Shown here: positions 6,055-12,530 of the stretch, piece by piece
How the letters are laid out: the number at the start of each line of letters is the position of its first letter
How positions within the stretch are numbered: the first letter of the stretch is position 1
Notes under the pieces: generated by a model
Database searches by the model: none
What the model saw: only the letters and a program-made list of their open reading frames with translations
Told to the model about the DNA's origin: nothing
Position numbers and translations under genes: made by a program
Origin: a virus
IMG/VR virus record: IMGVR_UViG_3300032275_000012
Coordinates: 1-33,396 of that record
Length of the DNA: 33,396 nt
Direction: 5' to 3' (one strand)

Positions 6055-6344
6055 TACTTATCATGCACTATGCCATTCTTCTTACGGTATTAATACCTAG
6101 AACAATTAATTATTTTACACTACACATATCCTTAGAAACACTATTCTACAGAACATGCTTTTTTCTACCATAGAAAACCTAAAATAATTAATATACCTAA
6201 TACACCAGATTCAGAAAATATTGCCACCAGGGGGTAGCCACCCAGTAAGAAGAGGGGGGGGGATAGCTAGACAGGACCCTTGTCTTTATGCTTCCCATAC
6301 TTGTTTTTCATGTTAGATATCCCTATCTTTATAAAAAATATAAT

Positions 6345-7154
6345 ATGAGAAACAGAAATCCCTTATGTGGTATTTATAGTATATTATGTATTTTAAATAA
6401 TAAAGTTTATGTAGGTTCTTCTACTGATATAAGGCATCGTTGGTGTCAGCATAGGCATAGTTTAAATAAGATGTTGTTTTCTAATATTCATCTACAAAAT
6501 GATTATATTTTATATGGGAAAGATAATTTCATATTTTCTGTATTAGAATTATGTAATAATGATTCCTTGTTAATTTACGAGAGTAAGTGGATGACTTTAT
6601 TAAATTCCAGGAATAGTTTATATGGATATAATATAATGGATTCTTTAAATGGCAATGTTATTATAGAGAATGTAAATGCTAGTAAAGTAAAGTTATCTTT
6701 TGTATATTGTATAGATAAAATTACTGGTGATATCGTAAAAGGTTATAGAAAAGATCTTGAGTTATATTTTAATTCTAATTATAAACGTCTAAGTGAATGT
6801 TTGCAGTATTGGCATAAGTATAATAAGAACTGCCATAAGTCTTATAATGGATATATTTTTGTGTGTGAATATGATTATGATGTTTCTTTTGACTATGTGA
6901 ATTATAAAAGACCTGTAAAAGTAAAAGATAGTAGAGAAAAGATTAAAAAAGACATAATACCATATTCGGACAGGAATCTGTTTAGAGTATCTGTTATTGC
7001 TTGCGATAAGATTACTAATGTTGAATACGCCTATAATTCTATTGCAGAATGTTCTTTGTTATTAGGGCTAATGAAAAGAAAGGTTTATGAGGCATTAAAA
7101 TTTCCTTACATGCAAAGAAGTCATCATGGATATTATTTTAAAAAGGCATTATAA
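6345..7154 (+). CDS. GIY-YIG homing-type endonuclease, 269 aa
   Basis: From the chosen start, GIY is at residues 9-11 and YVG at 22-24, followed by the helix with R30/R32 (STDIRHRWCQHRHSL) and the conserved acidic residue E79 (IYESKWM). This is a complete GIY-YIG catalytic domain. The remaining ~180 residues are basic and aromatic and include repeats of the kind that bind DNA (NVEYAYNSIAECSLLLGLM near the end, like NUMOD/IENR modules). I prefer ATG 6,345 over the upstream ATG at 6,288 because the catalytic core begins at once and an A-rich leader precedes it. It is the only rightward gene in the leftward arm, which suggests insertion. Such nucleases copy themselves into uninfected alleles in mixed infections. 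Confidence 0.85.
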   Translation: MRNRNPLCGIYSILCILNNKVYVGSSTDIRHRWCQHRHSLNKMLFSNIHLQNDYILYGKDNFIFSVLELCNNDSLLIYESKWMTLLNSRNSLYGYNIMDSLNGNVIIENVNASKVKLSFVYCIDKITGDIVKGYRKDLELYFNSNYKRLSECLQYWHKYNKNCHKSYNGYIFVCEYDYDVSFDYVNYKRPVKVKDSREKIKKDIIPYSDRNLFRVSVIACDKITNVEYAYNSIAECSLLLGLMKRKVYEALKFPYMQRSHHGYYFKKAL

Positions 7155-7235
7155 AAAGATGTAATGTATGTTTCATATAGTCGTTATGTAGAAGATAATC
7201 TATGATGTTTAGCGGGTGTGGGTGTGTATGAAATG

Positions 7236-7263
7236 GAAAAGCCTAGTTAATTACTCTAGGCTT
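7236..7263 (-). terminator. Terminator between convergent genes
   Basis: AAGCCTAG (7,239-7,246) and CTAGGCTT (7,256-7,263) form a perfect 8-bp stem around a 9-nt loop. The T-run is better on the minus strand (CTTTTCC), where it ends the leftward operon 36 bp after its last gene. It may also stop the rightward GIY-YIG transcript. Confidence 0.65.
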
Positions 7264-7298
7264 CAATTTGCAAATATGGAAGTGTTGTTATTGGGTTG

Positions 7299-7469
7299 TT
7301 AGATATAAGCTTGATTTTTTAATTCTTTTCTTACGTGTTTCTCTATAGCAATAATATATTCTATGTATCCTTGTTTGCCGGTAGCTGCTACTAATGGAGG
7401 ACTTCCTATTGTGTAGAATATTCCTGATAGCAACTCTTTTTCTAATTCAGCTCTACGATCTATTTCCAA
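7299..7469 (-). CDS. Small hypothetical protein, 56 aa, TTG start
   Basis: The frame has no ATG, so the start is inferred as TTG at 7,469, just after an in-frame stop. The product reads as real protein: an acidic helical start (EIDRRAELEKELLSGI), then SPPLVAATGKQGYIEYIIAI and a basic end (HVRKELKNQAYI). It is 21 bp downstream of the previous gene in the operon, and a terminator follows. No family is recognised. A sequencing or start-site alternative cannot be excluded. Confidence 0.5.
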   Translation of the reverse strand: MEIDRRAELEKELLSGIFYTIGSPPLVAATGKQGYIEYIIAIEKHVRKELKNQAYI

Positions 7470-7490
7470 TTGTTACATAATTTCATTATA

Positions 7491-7940
7491 TTAATTAACA
7501 ATAACAATTTTATCTATAAATTCAATTGGGGTGCAATTAAATTTTTCAGATAAGTTACATATCGCCATTGCTCTGTTTTTTTCTTTAGTGAGTCCTATTT
7601 TTCTTTCAATTTCAACAAATAGACCATTAACTTTTATTGAAGATAAAGTTATTTTTGAAATATCCATAAGTCCTGGTTCGCATTCGATACACCAAAAATC
7701 ATTATAATCTTCTGTTGATTCTTTTGGCTTTATAATTTCCTTGTAATAGAATTCTACTTTTTTAAAGTCCAATAAAGCTACATAATAATTATCTTCACAA
7801 TCAAAATCATATCCACTTTTAAAAGATTTTGAATGTTCACAATTTGGGAACGCTTCTATAACTTCCTCAGAACAAAGAAAAAATACAAGTTCTGATAATT
7901 CAGAAACTTCTTTGGAAGCTATTTTGTTTTTATCTTCCAT
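7491..7940 (-). CDS. Hypothetical protein, 149 aa
   Basis: I start this at the ATG at 7,940 (MEDKNKIASKEVSELSELVF), two bases after the stop of the upstream gene, rather than at the ATG at 8,000, which would overlap that gene by 58 bp. The protein is acidic and soluble. It has several Cys residues (C-rich parts LCSEE, FPNCEHSKSF and FWCIECEPG) that do not form a clear zinc pattern. The C-terminal third is a basic/hydrophobic alpha region (IGLTKEKNRAMAICNLSEKF). No function is suggested by the sequence. Confidence 0.7.
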   Translation of the reverse strand: MEDKNKIASKEVSELSELVFFLCSEEVIEAFPNCEHSKSFKSGYDFDCEDNYYVALLDFKKVEFYYKEIIKPKESTEDYNDFWCIECEPGLMDISKITLSSIKVNGLFVEIERKIGLTKEKNRAMAICNLSEKFNCTPIEFIDKIVIVN

Positions 7941-7942
7941 AA

Positions 7943-8311
7943 TTAATCTTTTATAAGTTGTTCTATTAGGTAGATACTTCCTCTTTCGACTATAGGGCAA
8001 ATTAATTGTTTAATTAGTTCTTTTTGCTCATCACTCATGATAGGCTTCATAGGTTGTATTATTTGCCCAGTATCTATCATAATAAGAATATTCTTTTTAT
8101 TATTTTTTACCGACTCCTCTAATGAGGTTGTATTAAACCATATTACACTAAAATCATCTGGCTTTGTCTTTAGTAATTCTGTTACCTTTTCAATCATTAA
8201 TTGTTCATGTTCTTCTAATGGACTTCTACAATCATTAAGAACTTCTTTATCAGTCTCTAGTGTAGTATTTACATGTTCCTTCTTTCTGAATAACTGTTTA
8301 AATATGTTCAT
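7943..8311 (-). CDS. Hypothetical protein, 122 aa
   Basis: A basic N-terminus (MNIFKQLFRKKEH) leads into an acidic helical stretch (LEEHEQLMIEKVTELLKTKP), a beta-like segment (DDFSVIWFNTTSLEE) and a hydrophobic helical C-terminus (ELIKQLICPIVERGSIYLIE). There is no membrane segment or known motif. One base separates its start from the stop of the upstream gene, and two bases follow before the next start, so it is firmly in the operon. Confidence 0.7.
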   Translation of the reverse strand: MNIFKQLFRKKEHVNTTLETDKEVLNDCRSPLEEHEQLMIEKVTELLKTKPDDFSVIWFNTTSLEESVKNNKKNILIMIDTGQIIQPMKPIMSDEQKELIKQLICPIVERGSIYLIEQLIKD

Positions 8312-8312
8312 A

Positions 8313-8567
8313 TTATTTTAAGTTTTTAAATGAATACTCTTGTGTTATAATAGTGAAAGAATAATTACAATGGAATGATCCATCTTTATATTTTACCTTT
8401 ATAGGTTTCTCTACAACTTCTTTAATATGGACCTTTACAATATGTATTATCTTACATTCCCAGTTATGTTTTATGTATGTAAAGGTATGTGATAGATCGG
8501 TATTACATTTTACTGTGGTAGTACCAAAAAATCTTTTAATCTTCCTTATTCTTCGGAGACAACGCAT
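8313..8567 (-). CDS. Small basic protein, 84 aa
   Basis: The N-terminus is very basic (MRCLRRIRKIKRFFGTTTVK). The rest looks like a small beta-rich domain (KIIHIVKVHIKEVVEKPIKV, then SFHCNYSFTIITQEYSF). It overlaps the upstream gene by 32 bp, so the true start may be further in, although no good internal ATG exists. The basic character would fit nucleic-acid binding, but this is only a guess. Confidence 0.6.
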   Translation of the reverse strand: MRCLRRIRKIKRFFGTTTVKCNTDLSHTFTYIKHNWECKIIHIVKVHIKEVVEKPIKVKYKDGSFHCNYSFTIITQEYSFKNLK

Positions 8568-8865
8568 GGTAAGTTATTTTATGTTTAGTATTAAGCATTA
8601 TATAAGAGCGTAAATTTATGGAAGGCTTATCAGCCATTCCTAGTTCTACTACATGGTCTTGCCATTCTAGTGTAAGGTATTTAGGAAGTTTATTTTCTAT
8701 GTCGAATATAATGTCGTTAACAGAAAAGTAGTACTGAGTAGCGAATATAGCTATCTCTCCTACATGGTCTGCTACCCATCCATCAAACTCTAAATCATGT
8801 TTCTTAGAAAACTTATTTACGTATGCGTTACATACATCTTCGTATTCTGTCAGTAATATACTCAT
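8536..8865 (-). CDS. Conserved Bacteroidota mobile-element protein, 109 aa
   Basis: The central stretch KKHDLEFDGWVADHVGEIAI and then FSVNDIIFDIENKLPK...LEWQD matches a short family often found in Bacteroidota phages and plasmids ('LEFxGWVxDxxGEIxxFxDxxxxFxDIxxDI...P...WQD'). I know of no function for it. It starts with an ATGA overlap to the upstream gene. The C-terminus (NLRSYIM...KITYHAL) is also typical of that family. The match is from memory of the pattern. Confidence 0.75.
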   Translation of the reverse strand: MSILLTEYEDVCNAYVNKFSKKHDLEFDGWVADHVGEIAIFATQYYFSVNDIIFDIENKLPKYLTLEWQDHVVELGMADKPSINLRSYIMLNTKHKITYHALSPKNKED

Positions 8866-9242
8866 GATATGTTTAGTTGTTTGATTAAAGTTTTTAGTTC
8901 ATTATAATTCTTTATAGTACCATGAAATAACTGATAATGGTTATATGTAGTAATCTTTATTACATGTGAATCGAAAGATGTTTCTAAGTAGAAGTCTTTA
9001 TACTTATACAATGTCTCTGCCTCTCTACATTTATAGAACTTGAATTCTAGTTCTTCTATATCTTGTAGGTCAAGATATTTTACTCTTGTCCTTTTAGTTT
9101 CTAAGAGAATGTCTCTATTGACATTAAATATCTCATCTTTAAACTTGCCATTATCTTTTATCTTAGTTATCATTGCTTGGTATCTAAATCCATGATGAAA
9201 TTCAGATAATTCAGGGATGTAGTAAAGCGGATTTGTTTCCAT
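8862..9242 (-). CDS. Conserved phage hypothetical protein, 126 aa
   Basis: The order YIPELSEFHHGFRYQ (residues ~8-22), then TKRTRVKYLDLQDIEELEFK (about 49-68) and a beta-rich C-terminal part matches a small family frequent in Bacteroidota phages ('P.isEF.vGFEyE ... lRVKYLDxeDIEslG'). Its role is unknown. It is translationally coupled by a 4-bp ATGA overlap to the gene after it. The upstream gap of 10 bp leaves no room for a promoter. Confidence 0.75.
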   Translation of the reverse strand: METNPLYYIPELSEFHHGFRYQAMITKIKDNGKFKDEIFNVNRDILLETKRTRVKYLDLQDIEELEFKFYKCREAETLYKYKDFYLETSFDSHVIKITTYNHYQLFHGTIKNYNELKTLIKQLNIS

Positions 9243-9252
9243 ATTGATTATT

Positions 9253-9423
9253 TTAGTTTTTATTTATGTTAGAAATTAATTGTTCTACCTTCTCTCTATC
9301 ATCATAAGAGTTATGTACGACCATTATATCTCCATTCTCCAATATCTCTATCTTTGGGTTACATGCACATGTAGTACTTTCTTCATGTGTTTTTATATCG
9401 TTTACAGGAAGAATATGTGTCAT
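9253..9423 (-). CDS. Small conserved phage protein, 56 aa
   Basis: The sequence starts MTHILPVNDIKTHEESTTCA and continues CNPKIEILENGDIMVVHNSY. This is the pattern of a common phage family ('hViPlNDlxeHexSxxCxCxPxxxxenGxxVxHnaxDxRE'), with the C-x-C and the final D-x-R-E (DDRE, residues 41-44) present. The two Cys and two His could bind a metal. The start overlaps the stop of the upstream gene as ATGA. No function is known to me. Confidence 0.75.
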   Translation of the reverse strand: MTHILPVNDIKTHEESTTCACNPKIEILENGDIMVVHNSYDDREKVEQLISNINKN

Positions 9424-9629
9424 TTTGATAAGTCATTAACTTGAAGTTTATCTGCATACATACGTTGTAGTTTGAGTTTATTTTCATAAGTTAAGTATCT
9501 TCCATATATCTCAAATAGTTCTCTTAGAGGCATCAAGTCTTCTAATAGAGCATCTTCTACATATAAGAATAGATTATCTACATCCTCCTTTGACAAATGA
9601 TTTATATATGTAGTATAATTGGTTCCCAT
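9420..9629 (-). CDS. Small acidic helical protein, 69 aa
   Basis: The protein is helical and acidic in its centre (KEDVDNLFLYVEDALLEDLM) and ends with a basic helix (LTYENKLKLQRMYADKLQVN). It is linked to both neighbours: its ATG overlaps the upstream stop (TAATG) and its stop overlaps the next ATG (ATGA). No known family. Confidence 0.65.
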   Translation of the reverse strand: MGTNYTTYINHLSKEDVDNLFLYVEDALLEDLMPLRELFEIYGRYLTYENKLKLQRMYADKLQVNDLSK

Positions 9630-9871
9630 TAATATTTATTTTGAATAAACTTTTTAAACTGATTAGCAACAGACTCATGTAACTTAGTAGATACTGGATG
9701 AGATTCTGGCTTTCCTAATATCTTATTGTACATCATACATTGAAAATCTATTGCTATCTTAGAACATAGAGAAGATACCTGCATAGTGCAAGTATCTATA
9801 TCTAAGCTCCCATCTTCTGAAGATATACTCTTAAGTATAATGTCTTCAAATGCTTTTTCTAATTCTTTCAT
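9629..9871 (-). CDS. Small hypothetical protein, 80 aa
   Basis: A helical, mildly acidic protein with three cysteines spread through the middle (DTCTMQVSSLCSKIAIDFQC). The pattern does not fit a zinc finger. The C-terminus is basic (NQFKKFIQNKY). It lies 14 bp after the SSB-like gene and shares a one-base stop/start overlap with the next gene, so it is likely made with them. No function is evident. Confidence 0.65.
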   Translation of the reverse strand: MKELEKAFEDIILKSISSEDGSLDIDTCTMQVSSLCSKIAIDFQCMMYNKILGKPESHPVSTKLHESVANQFKKFIQNKY

Positions 9872-9885
9872 CTTCAGTTATTTAA

Positions 9886-10236
9886 TTAGAAAGGCAAATC
9901 AAATTCGGCATCCCCTTCATTAATATTTATCTGTTTCATTAATGTTTCAGATTCTTTATTATAATCTACTATAGGTTCTTTTGGATCAACAGTAGTTAAA
10001 GGTGTGGCTAATGGAGTAGGTGTTGCCATGTCAATAGCACTTACTTCTCTCTTCTTAGAAATAAACCCTCCAAAAAAGTTCTCCTTAGAGCCTTGCTTTA
10101 CATATAAACATATATCATGTATCTCACCATTTAACTTTACTGAGCCTTTATAATCTGGATGCTTATCACTAGTCTTAAATTTATTAATAAATAAGATAAG
10201 ATTGTTTTCGTTTAGGTCTAATTTAAATTCTGCCAT
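9886..10236 (-). CDS. SSB-like protein with acidic C-terminal tip, 116 aa
   Basis: The first ~65 residues look like one small beta-barrel (LILFINKFKTSDKHPDYKG, then SVKLNGEIHDICLYVKQGSK). This recalls short phage proteins with an OB-like or DUF736-like domain. A Pro/Thr-rich flexible linker follows (TPTPLATPLTTVDP), and the protein ends EGDAEFDLPF. An acidic tail closing in a hydrophobic-Pro-Phe tip is the hallmark of single-stranded DNA-binding proteins, which use it to recruit replication partners. Size and layout fit a compact phage SSB. It is second in the operon, 4 bp after the ribbon-helix-helix gene. The OB fold itself is inferred, not shown. Confidence 0.65.
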   Translation of the reverse strand: MAEFKLDLNENNLILFINKFKTSDKHPDYKGSVKLNGEIHDICLYVKQGSKENFFGGFISKKREVSAIDMATPTPLATPLTTVDPKEPIVDYNKESETLMKQININEGDAEFDLPF

Positions 10237-10240
10237 TTTA

Positions 10241-10423
10241 TTATTCTTTTTTAGTGTTATTAGAAGATAATGATTGTTCTATTAGAAACTCTGCTTGTTT
10301 CCCTATAGTACGTTTATTTGCCTTTGCTAAGGACTTAATCTTATTGTATAGATTAACATCTCTAGTTACTATACGAATTTCGTTTTGTTTTTCCATTTGC
10401 AATGATACAACTCTTTCCAACAT
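10241..10423 (-). CDS. Ribbon-helix-helix-type DNA-binding protein, 60 aa
   Basis: A single beta-strand (NEIRIVTRDV) precedes two helices (LYNKIKSLAKANKRTIGKQA, then EFLIEQSLSS). This is the size and order of Arc/CopG/MetJ-type repressors, which bind DNA as dimers through the strand. An internal ATG at 10,396 (MEKQNEIRIV) would put the strand at the very N-terminus, as is typical, and a TAATATTTGG box overlapping 10,427-10,436 would favour that shorter form. It is the first gene of the leftward operon and next to the divergent control region, so self-regulation or control of both arms is plausible. Confidence 0.65.
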   Translation of the reverse strand: MLERVVSLQMEKQNEIRIVTRDVNLYNKIKSLAKANKRTIGKQAEFLIEQSLSSNNTKKE

Positions 10424-10524
10424 ATTCCAAATATTATGATATTTATTTAAAAACTATTTCTATTTAACATAATATTAAAGTTATTCACAAAACAGGCAAT
10501 TTATCAACAATTAGTCATGCGAGC

Positions 10525-10555
10525 TTGGAAAATTCGGCGTGAAATTGTAGCTTTG
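10525..10555 (+). promoter_or_regulatory. Bacteroidota-type promoter, TTG-N20-TAGCTTTG
   Basis: TTG (10,525-10,527) is followed after 20 bp by TAGCTTTG (10,548-10,555), an exact TAnnTTTG -7 box at the standard 19-21 bp spacing. Transcription would begin near 10,562, where the hairpin series begins. There is no ORF behind it. Confidence 0.5.
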
Positions 10556-10559
10556 TCGT

Positions 10560-11107
10560 GCCTGTGAGCTTAGCAGTTGTTAGCAGGCAGAGCGAGGTGA
10601 TCGAAAGTACTGACATCAGACTGACATCAAGCTCTCACGAACTCAAAGATACCTTCTTTTCTTTGCAGTTGTTTGAGAGCTCAGTTCCTGAAACCCTGAT
10701 ACACAGACTCTGTTACTTACTAACTAATAATAACTAAAAAATTAATTACGAAGTAATAATCAGAACTAAGCATCTCTCTAGGAGATGCGTACTACAGAAG
10801 ATCTGCTTAGCAGAAATAAGAGTCCCCCAAAATAAAAATAAAGGGGACGGTTCGCAAAAAGGTTCTTTTCTTTCTCACAAGGAGAAAGAGTAAAATAAGA
10901 GAAGATAAGCTAGAATGATTCTGTTACGTTTTTATTTTCCAGTTAGAATTTAGATTGAAAAAGAAATGTTCATGAAAATAGAAACAGAAGGAATTAATTT
11001 TAGAAAAGATATGTACTAAACAAAAGAAGCAACTCCACTCATGACTCAACTGCGTATAGGTTATGAGAAGCAAGAAAAGACTCACCTTAAACAGTGGGTC
11101 TTTTTTT
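10560..11107 (+). ncRNA. Candidate structured non-coding RNA, about 550 nt
   Basis: A promoter-like pair at the left and a strong terminator at the right enclose a stretch without a credible gene. Hairpins seen: 10,559-10,589 (TGCCTG/CAGGCA); 10,630-10,681 (AGCTCTCA/TGAGAGCT, with inner AAC/GTT and AAAG/CTTT pairs); 10,770-10,788 (GCATCTC/GAGATGC); 10,802-10,814 (TCTGC/GCAGA); 10,822-10,848 (GTCCCC/GGGGAC); 10,869-10,889 (TCTTTCTC/GAGAAAGA); and the terminator. The first 120 nt are unusually G+C-rich, a common sign of structured RNA in AT-rich genomes. I cannot match it to a known class such as GOLLD or ROOL. A 5' part that controls replication or packaging is possible. Some hairpins may instead be DNA-level sites. 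Confidence 0.5.
11075..11107 (+). terminator. Strong rho-independent terminator, rightward
   Basis: AAAAGACTCAC (11,075-11,085) pairs with GTGGGTCTTTT (11,094-11,104), 11 bp with one G-U, around an 8-nt loop, followed by a T-run to 11,107. No rightward gene precedes it, which is a main argument for an RNA gene here. Confidence 0.75.
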
Positions 11108-11116
11108 ATATTCAAA

Positions 11117-11149
11117 TTTGTAATATGTAAACTTATATAGTATATTTAC
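11117..11149 (+). promoter_or_regulatory. Promoter of the rightward arm, TTTG-N20-TATATTTAC
   Basis: TTTG (11,117-11,120) and TATATTTAC (11,141-11,149) are 20 bp apart, the Bacteroidota -33/-7 layout with one change in the -7 box. The first rightward gene starts 24 bp further on. Confidence 0.6.
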
Positions 11150-11172
11150 TTCTCAATTAAAAATATTTATAT

Positions 11173-11418
11173 ATGTGCAATACTAAAAGAGAAGAAACTG
11201 TACTCACTTCGGAAGAGATAGAAAAAAGGAAAAAGGATTTAATGGAATATTATGAAGAACAACTTCCATTATTAAGACTTCAACATGAATCTGAGAAGTT
11301 ACAATCGGATATAGAAGAATTTAGGTTACGTGCCTTTGCAGCAAGTGTAAGATTATCCCAACTTATGCAAGGACCTAAAGAAGAAAAAGAAGAAGAGACT
11401 AAAGAAGAAGCTAATTAA
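11173..11418 (+). CDS. Small coiled-coil protein, 81 aa
   Basis: The first gene of the rightward arm codes for a highly charged, helical protein. Residues ~10-65 form a likely coiled coil (EEIEKRKKDLMEYYEEQLPL, then LRLQHESEKLQSDIEEFRLR), and the tail is acidic with EEKEEE repeats. Small proteins of this type (…YYEEQLPLL…) recur near structural genes in Bacteroidota phages, but I know no function. The start is 24 bp after the predicted -7 box. Confidence 0.75.
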   Translation: MCNTKREETVLTSEEIEKRKKDLMEYYEEQLPLLRLQHESEKLQSDIEEFRLRAFAASVRLSQLMQGPKEEKEEETKEEAN

Positions 11419-11436
11419 TTTTACATTTAACCAACA

Positions 11437-11868
11437 ATGGCAAAAGTTAATTTGGTTGACAAAAAGATACAGTTGGGTTTAGGAGAAATCGTAAAGTACC
11501 AACTGTTATCTTATTGTTATTTCAACAAGATAGTATTAAGTAATTTTGATATAGATTGTTTAACAGTTCTTGCATTACATAAAGAAGCTCCAGAATTATC
11601 TAAGTTCTGTTCTTACATGGCAGAGATAAGGCATAATATCAAGATGAAGACATGGAATAGTGAGAAGACTAAGAAATTATCAGAATCTCCTGACCCTTCA
11701 ATACAATCTGTTAGAAATATCTTATTAAGAGCAGAAAAATATGGATTAATAATAAAAGGGAAGAAGCATCCAAGAAAAGTAAAGATTAATGATAGTTTAA
11801 ATATTCAAACTACAGGAAATATATTATTAAATTATAAGGTCATATATGTTGATACCAAAGAAGCATAG
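11437..11868 (+). CDS. Conserved basic protein, 143 aa, DNA-binding-like
   Basis: A basic protein (pI clearly high) of mixed helices. The middle has VRNILLRAEKYGLIIKGKKH (residues ~95-114), which looks like a recognition helix and wing of a winged-helix domain. Its gene overlaps the IHF-like gene by 23 bp, so the two are co-translated. Its place before the IHF-like gene suggests a DNA-related job, but no family is recognised with confidence. Confidence 0.7.
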   Translation: MAKVNLVDKKIQLGLGEIVKYQLLSYCYFNKIVLSNFDIDCLTVLALHKEAPELSKFCSYMAEIRHNIKMKTWNSEKTKKLSESPDPSIQSVRNILLRAEKYGLIIKGKKHPRKVKINDSLNIQTTGNILLNYKVIYVDTKEA

Positions 11869-12256
11869 TGAGATAGTTAAACAACTAGCAAACGAGTTAT
11901 CTTTAGATGAAGAGTTAGTACAAGATGTAACTTCTTTCTATTGGAAAAATATACGACAAAACGTATCTAATTTAACTCATGAGAGAATAACGATAAGAGG
12001 TCTTGGAGATTTTAGGATAAAGAGAAAGAAAGTTCAAGAATTATTAGACAAGTACAATAGCATGTTATCTAAGTTTAATTGTTCTAACTACAGATATATG
12101 AAGACATATGAAGAGATGAAGAATATGGTTGATGACCTTAATCACGTAAAAGATAGTTACGATAAGGATATGCAAAGGCTGATAGAACATAAACGAAAAA
12201 GAAAAGAAGATGAAAGTAAAATTTCTAAAATACAAGATAATCAAAGTATGGAATAG
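11846..12256 (+). CDS. IHF/HU-like DNA-bending protein, 136 aa
   Basis: The N-terminal ~62 residues follow the HU/IHF plan: two helices (HSEIVKQLANELSLDEELVQ, then DVTSFYWKNIRQ) and the beta segment ITIRGLGDFRIKRKKV (residues 48-63), where the 'GLGxF' turn is the family signature. The usual DNA-embracing arm is missing or replaced, and the C-terminal half is a long charged coiled coil (EEMKNMVDDLNHVKDSYDKD). IHF-like proteins of this shape are conserved in crAss-like phages near the packaging and structural genes. It overlaps both neighbours (23 bp upstream, 47 bp downstream). Confidence 0.75.
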   Translation: MLIPKKHSEIVKQLANELSLDEELVQDVTSFYWKNIRQNVSNLTHERITIRGLGDFRIKRKKVQELLDKYNSMLSKFNCSNYRYMKTYEEMKNMVDDLNHVKDSYDKDMQRLIEHKRKRKEDESKISKIQDNQSME

Positions 12257-12530
12257 TAAATGGAATATTCTTTCTGGATTTATAAATTTTATATTTAGAA
12301 AGGTTAGGATAGAAAAGATCGCTAAGGAAAGAATATCTATTTGCAGAAGTAATAAATGTGGTTATTATGATAAAGATAGTTCTATGGATAAATCTATAGG
12401 CAATTTAGGACAAGAATCATGTGGAGCATGTGGATGTGTAATTTCTATAAAAACCAGATGTTTAGAAGTGTCATGTGGCATGGAAGATATAGATAAATTA
12501 CCTTTATGGCAAAAATATGATAAAATATAA
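12210..12530 (+). CDS. Zinc-ribbon-type phage protein, 106 aa
   Basis: Cys residues occur at C45, C50, C71, C74, C76, C84 and C89, in ICRSNKCGYYD and CGACGCVISIKTRCLEVSCG. The pattern fits the small phage family 'C..C...C.....CG.CGC.l..Ktr....CPl..W' seen near structural genes in Bacteroidota phages. It should hold one or two zinc ions. The N-terminus is basic, with a weakly hydrophobic part (WNILSGFINFIF). The start overlaps the IHF-like gene by 47 bp; a later start is possible. No activity is known. Confidence 0.7.
   Translation: MKVKFLKYKIIKVWNSKWNILSGFINFIFRKVRIEKIAKERISICRSNKCGYYDKDSSMDKSIGNLGQESCGACGCVISIKTRCLEVSCGMEDIDKLPLWQKYDKI

Larger units (their letters stand above)
5962..6344. 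other. Non-coding divergent region upstream of the GIY-YIG gene
   Basis: The left part holds a CCAACCCC motif (6,015-6,022) and three CGTATATA repeats (6,001-6,054). The middle (6,060-6,215) is G-poor on the plus strand. The right part has CCACCAGGGGGTAGCCACCC and an 8-G run (6,235-6,262). I see no gene in it, and no clear promoter for the GIY-YIG gene. Confidence 0.55.
10424..11172. other. Divergent intergenic region between leftward and rightward arms
   Basis: No credible coding frame is present. About 10,520-10,680 is near 48% G+C against roughly 30% around it. The region holds a rightward promoter pair (10,525-10,555), a chain of hairpins, a rightward terminator (11,075-11,107) and the promoter of the rightward arm (11,117-11,149). 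It separates the first genes of the two arms, so it is also a natural place for an origin. Confidence 0.7.

Noticed and set aside
10500-11107. tRNA or tmRNA in the divergent region
   Set aside because: The hairpins do not form a cloverleaf and no T-loop GGTTCRA or CCA end was found at the right spacing. GGTTCGCAAA at 10,850 has no matching stem.
10924-11115. Minus-strand frame of 63 codons
   Set aside because: It crosses the strong rightward terminator and has no leader signal. It is more likely part of the RNA gene region.
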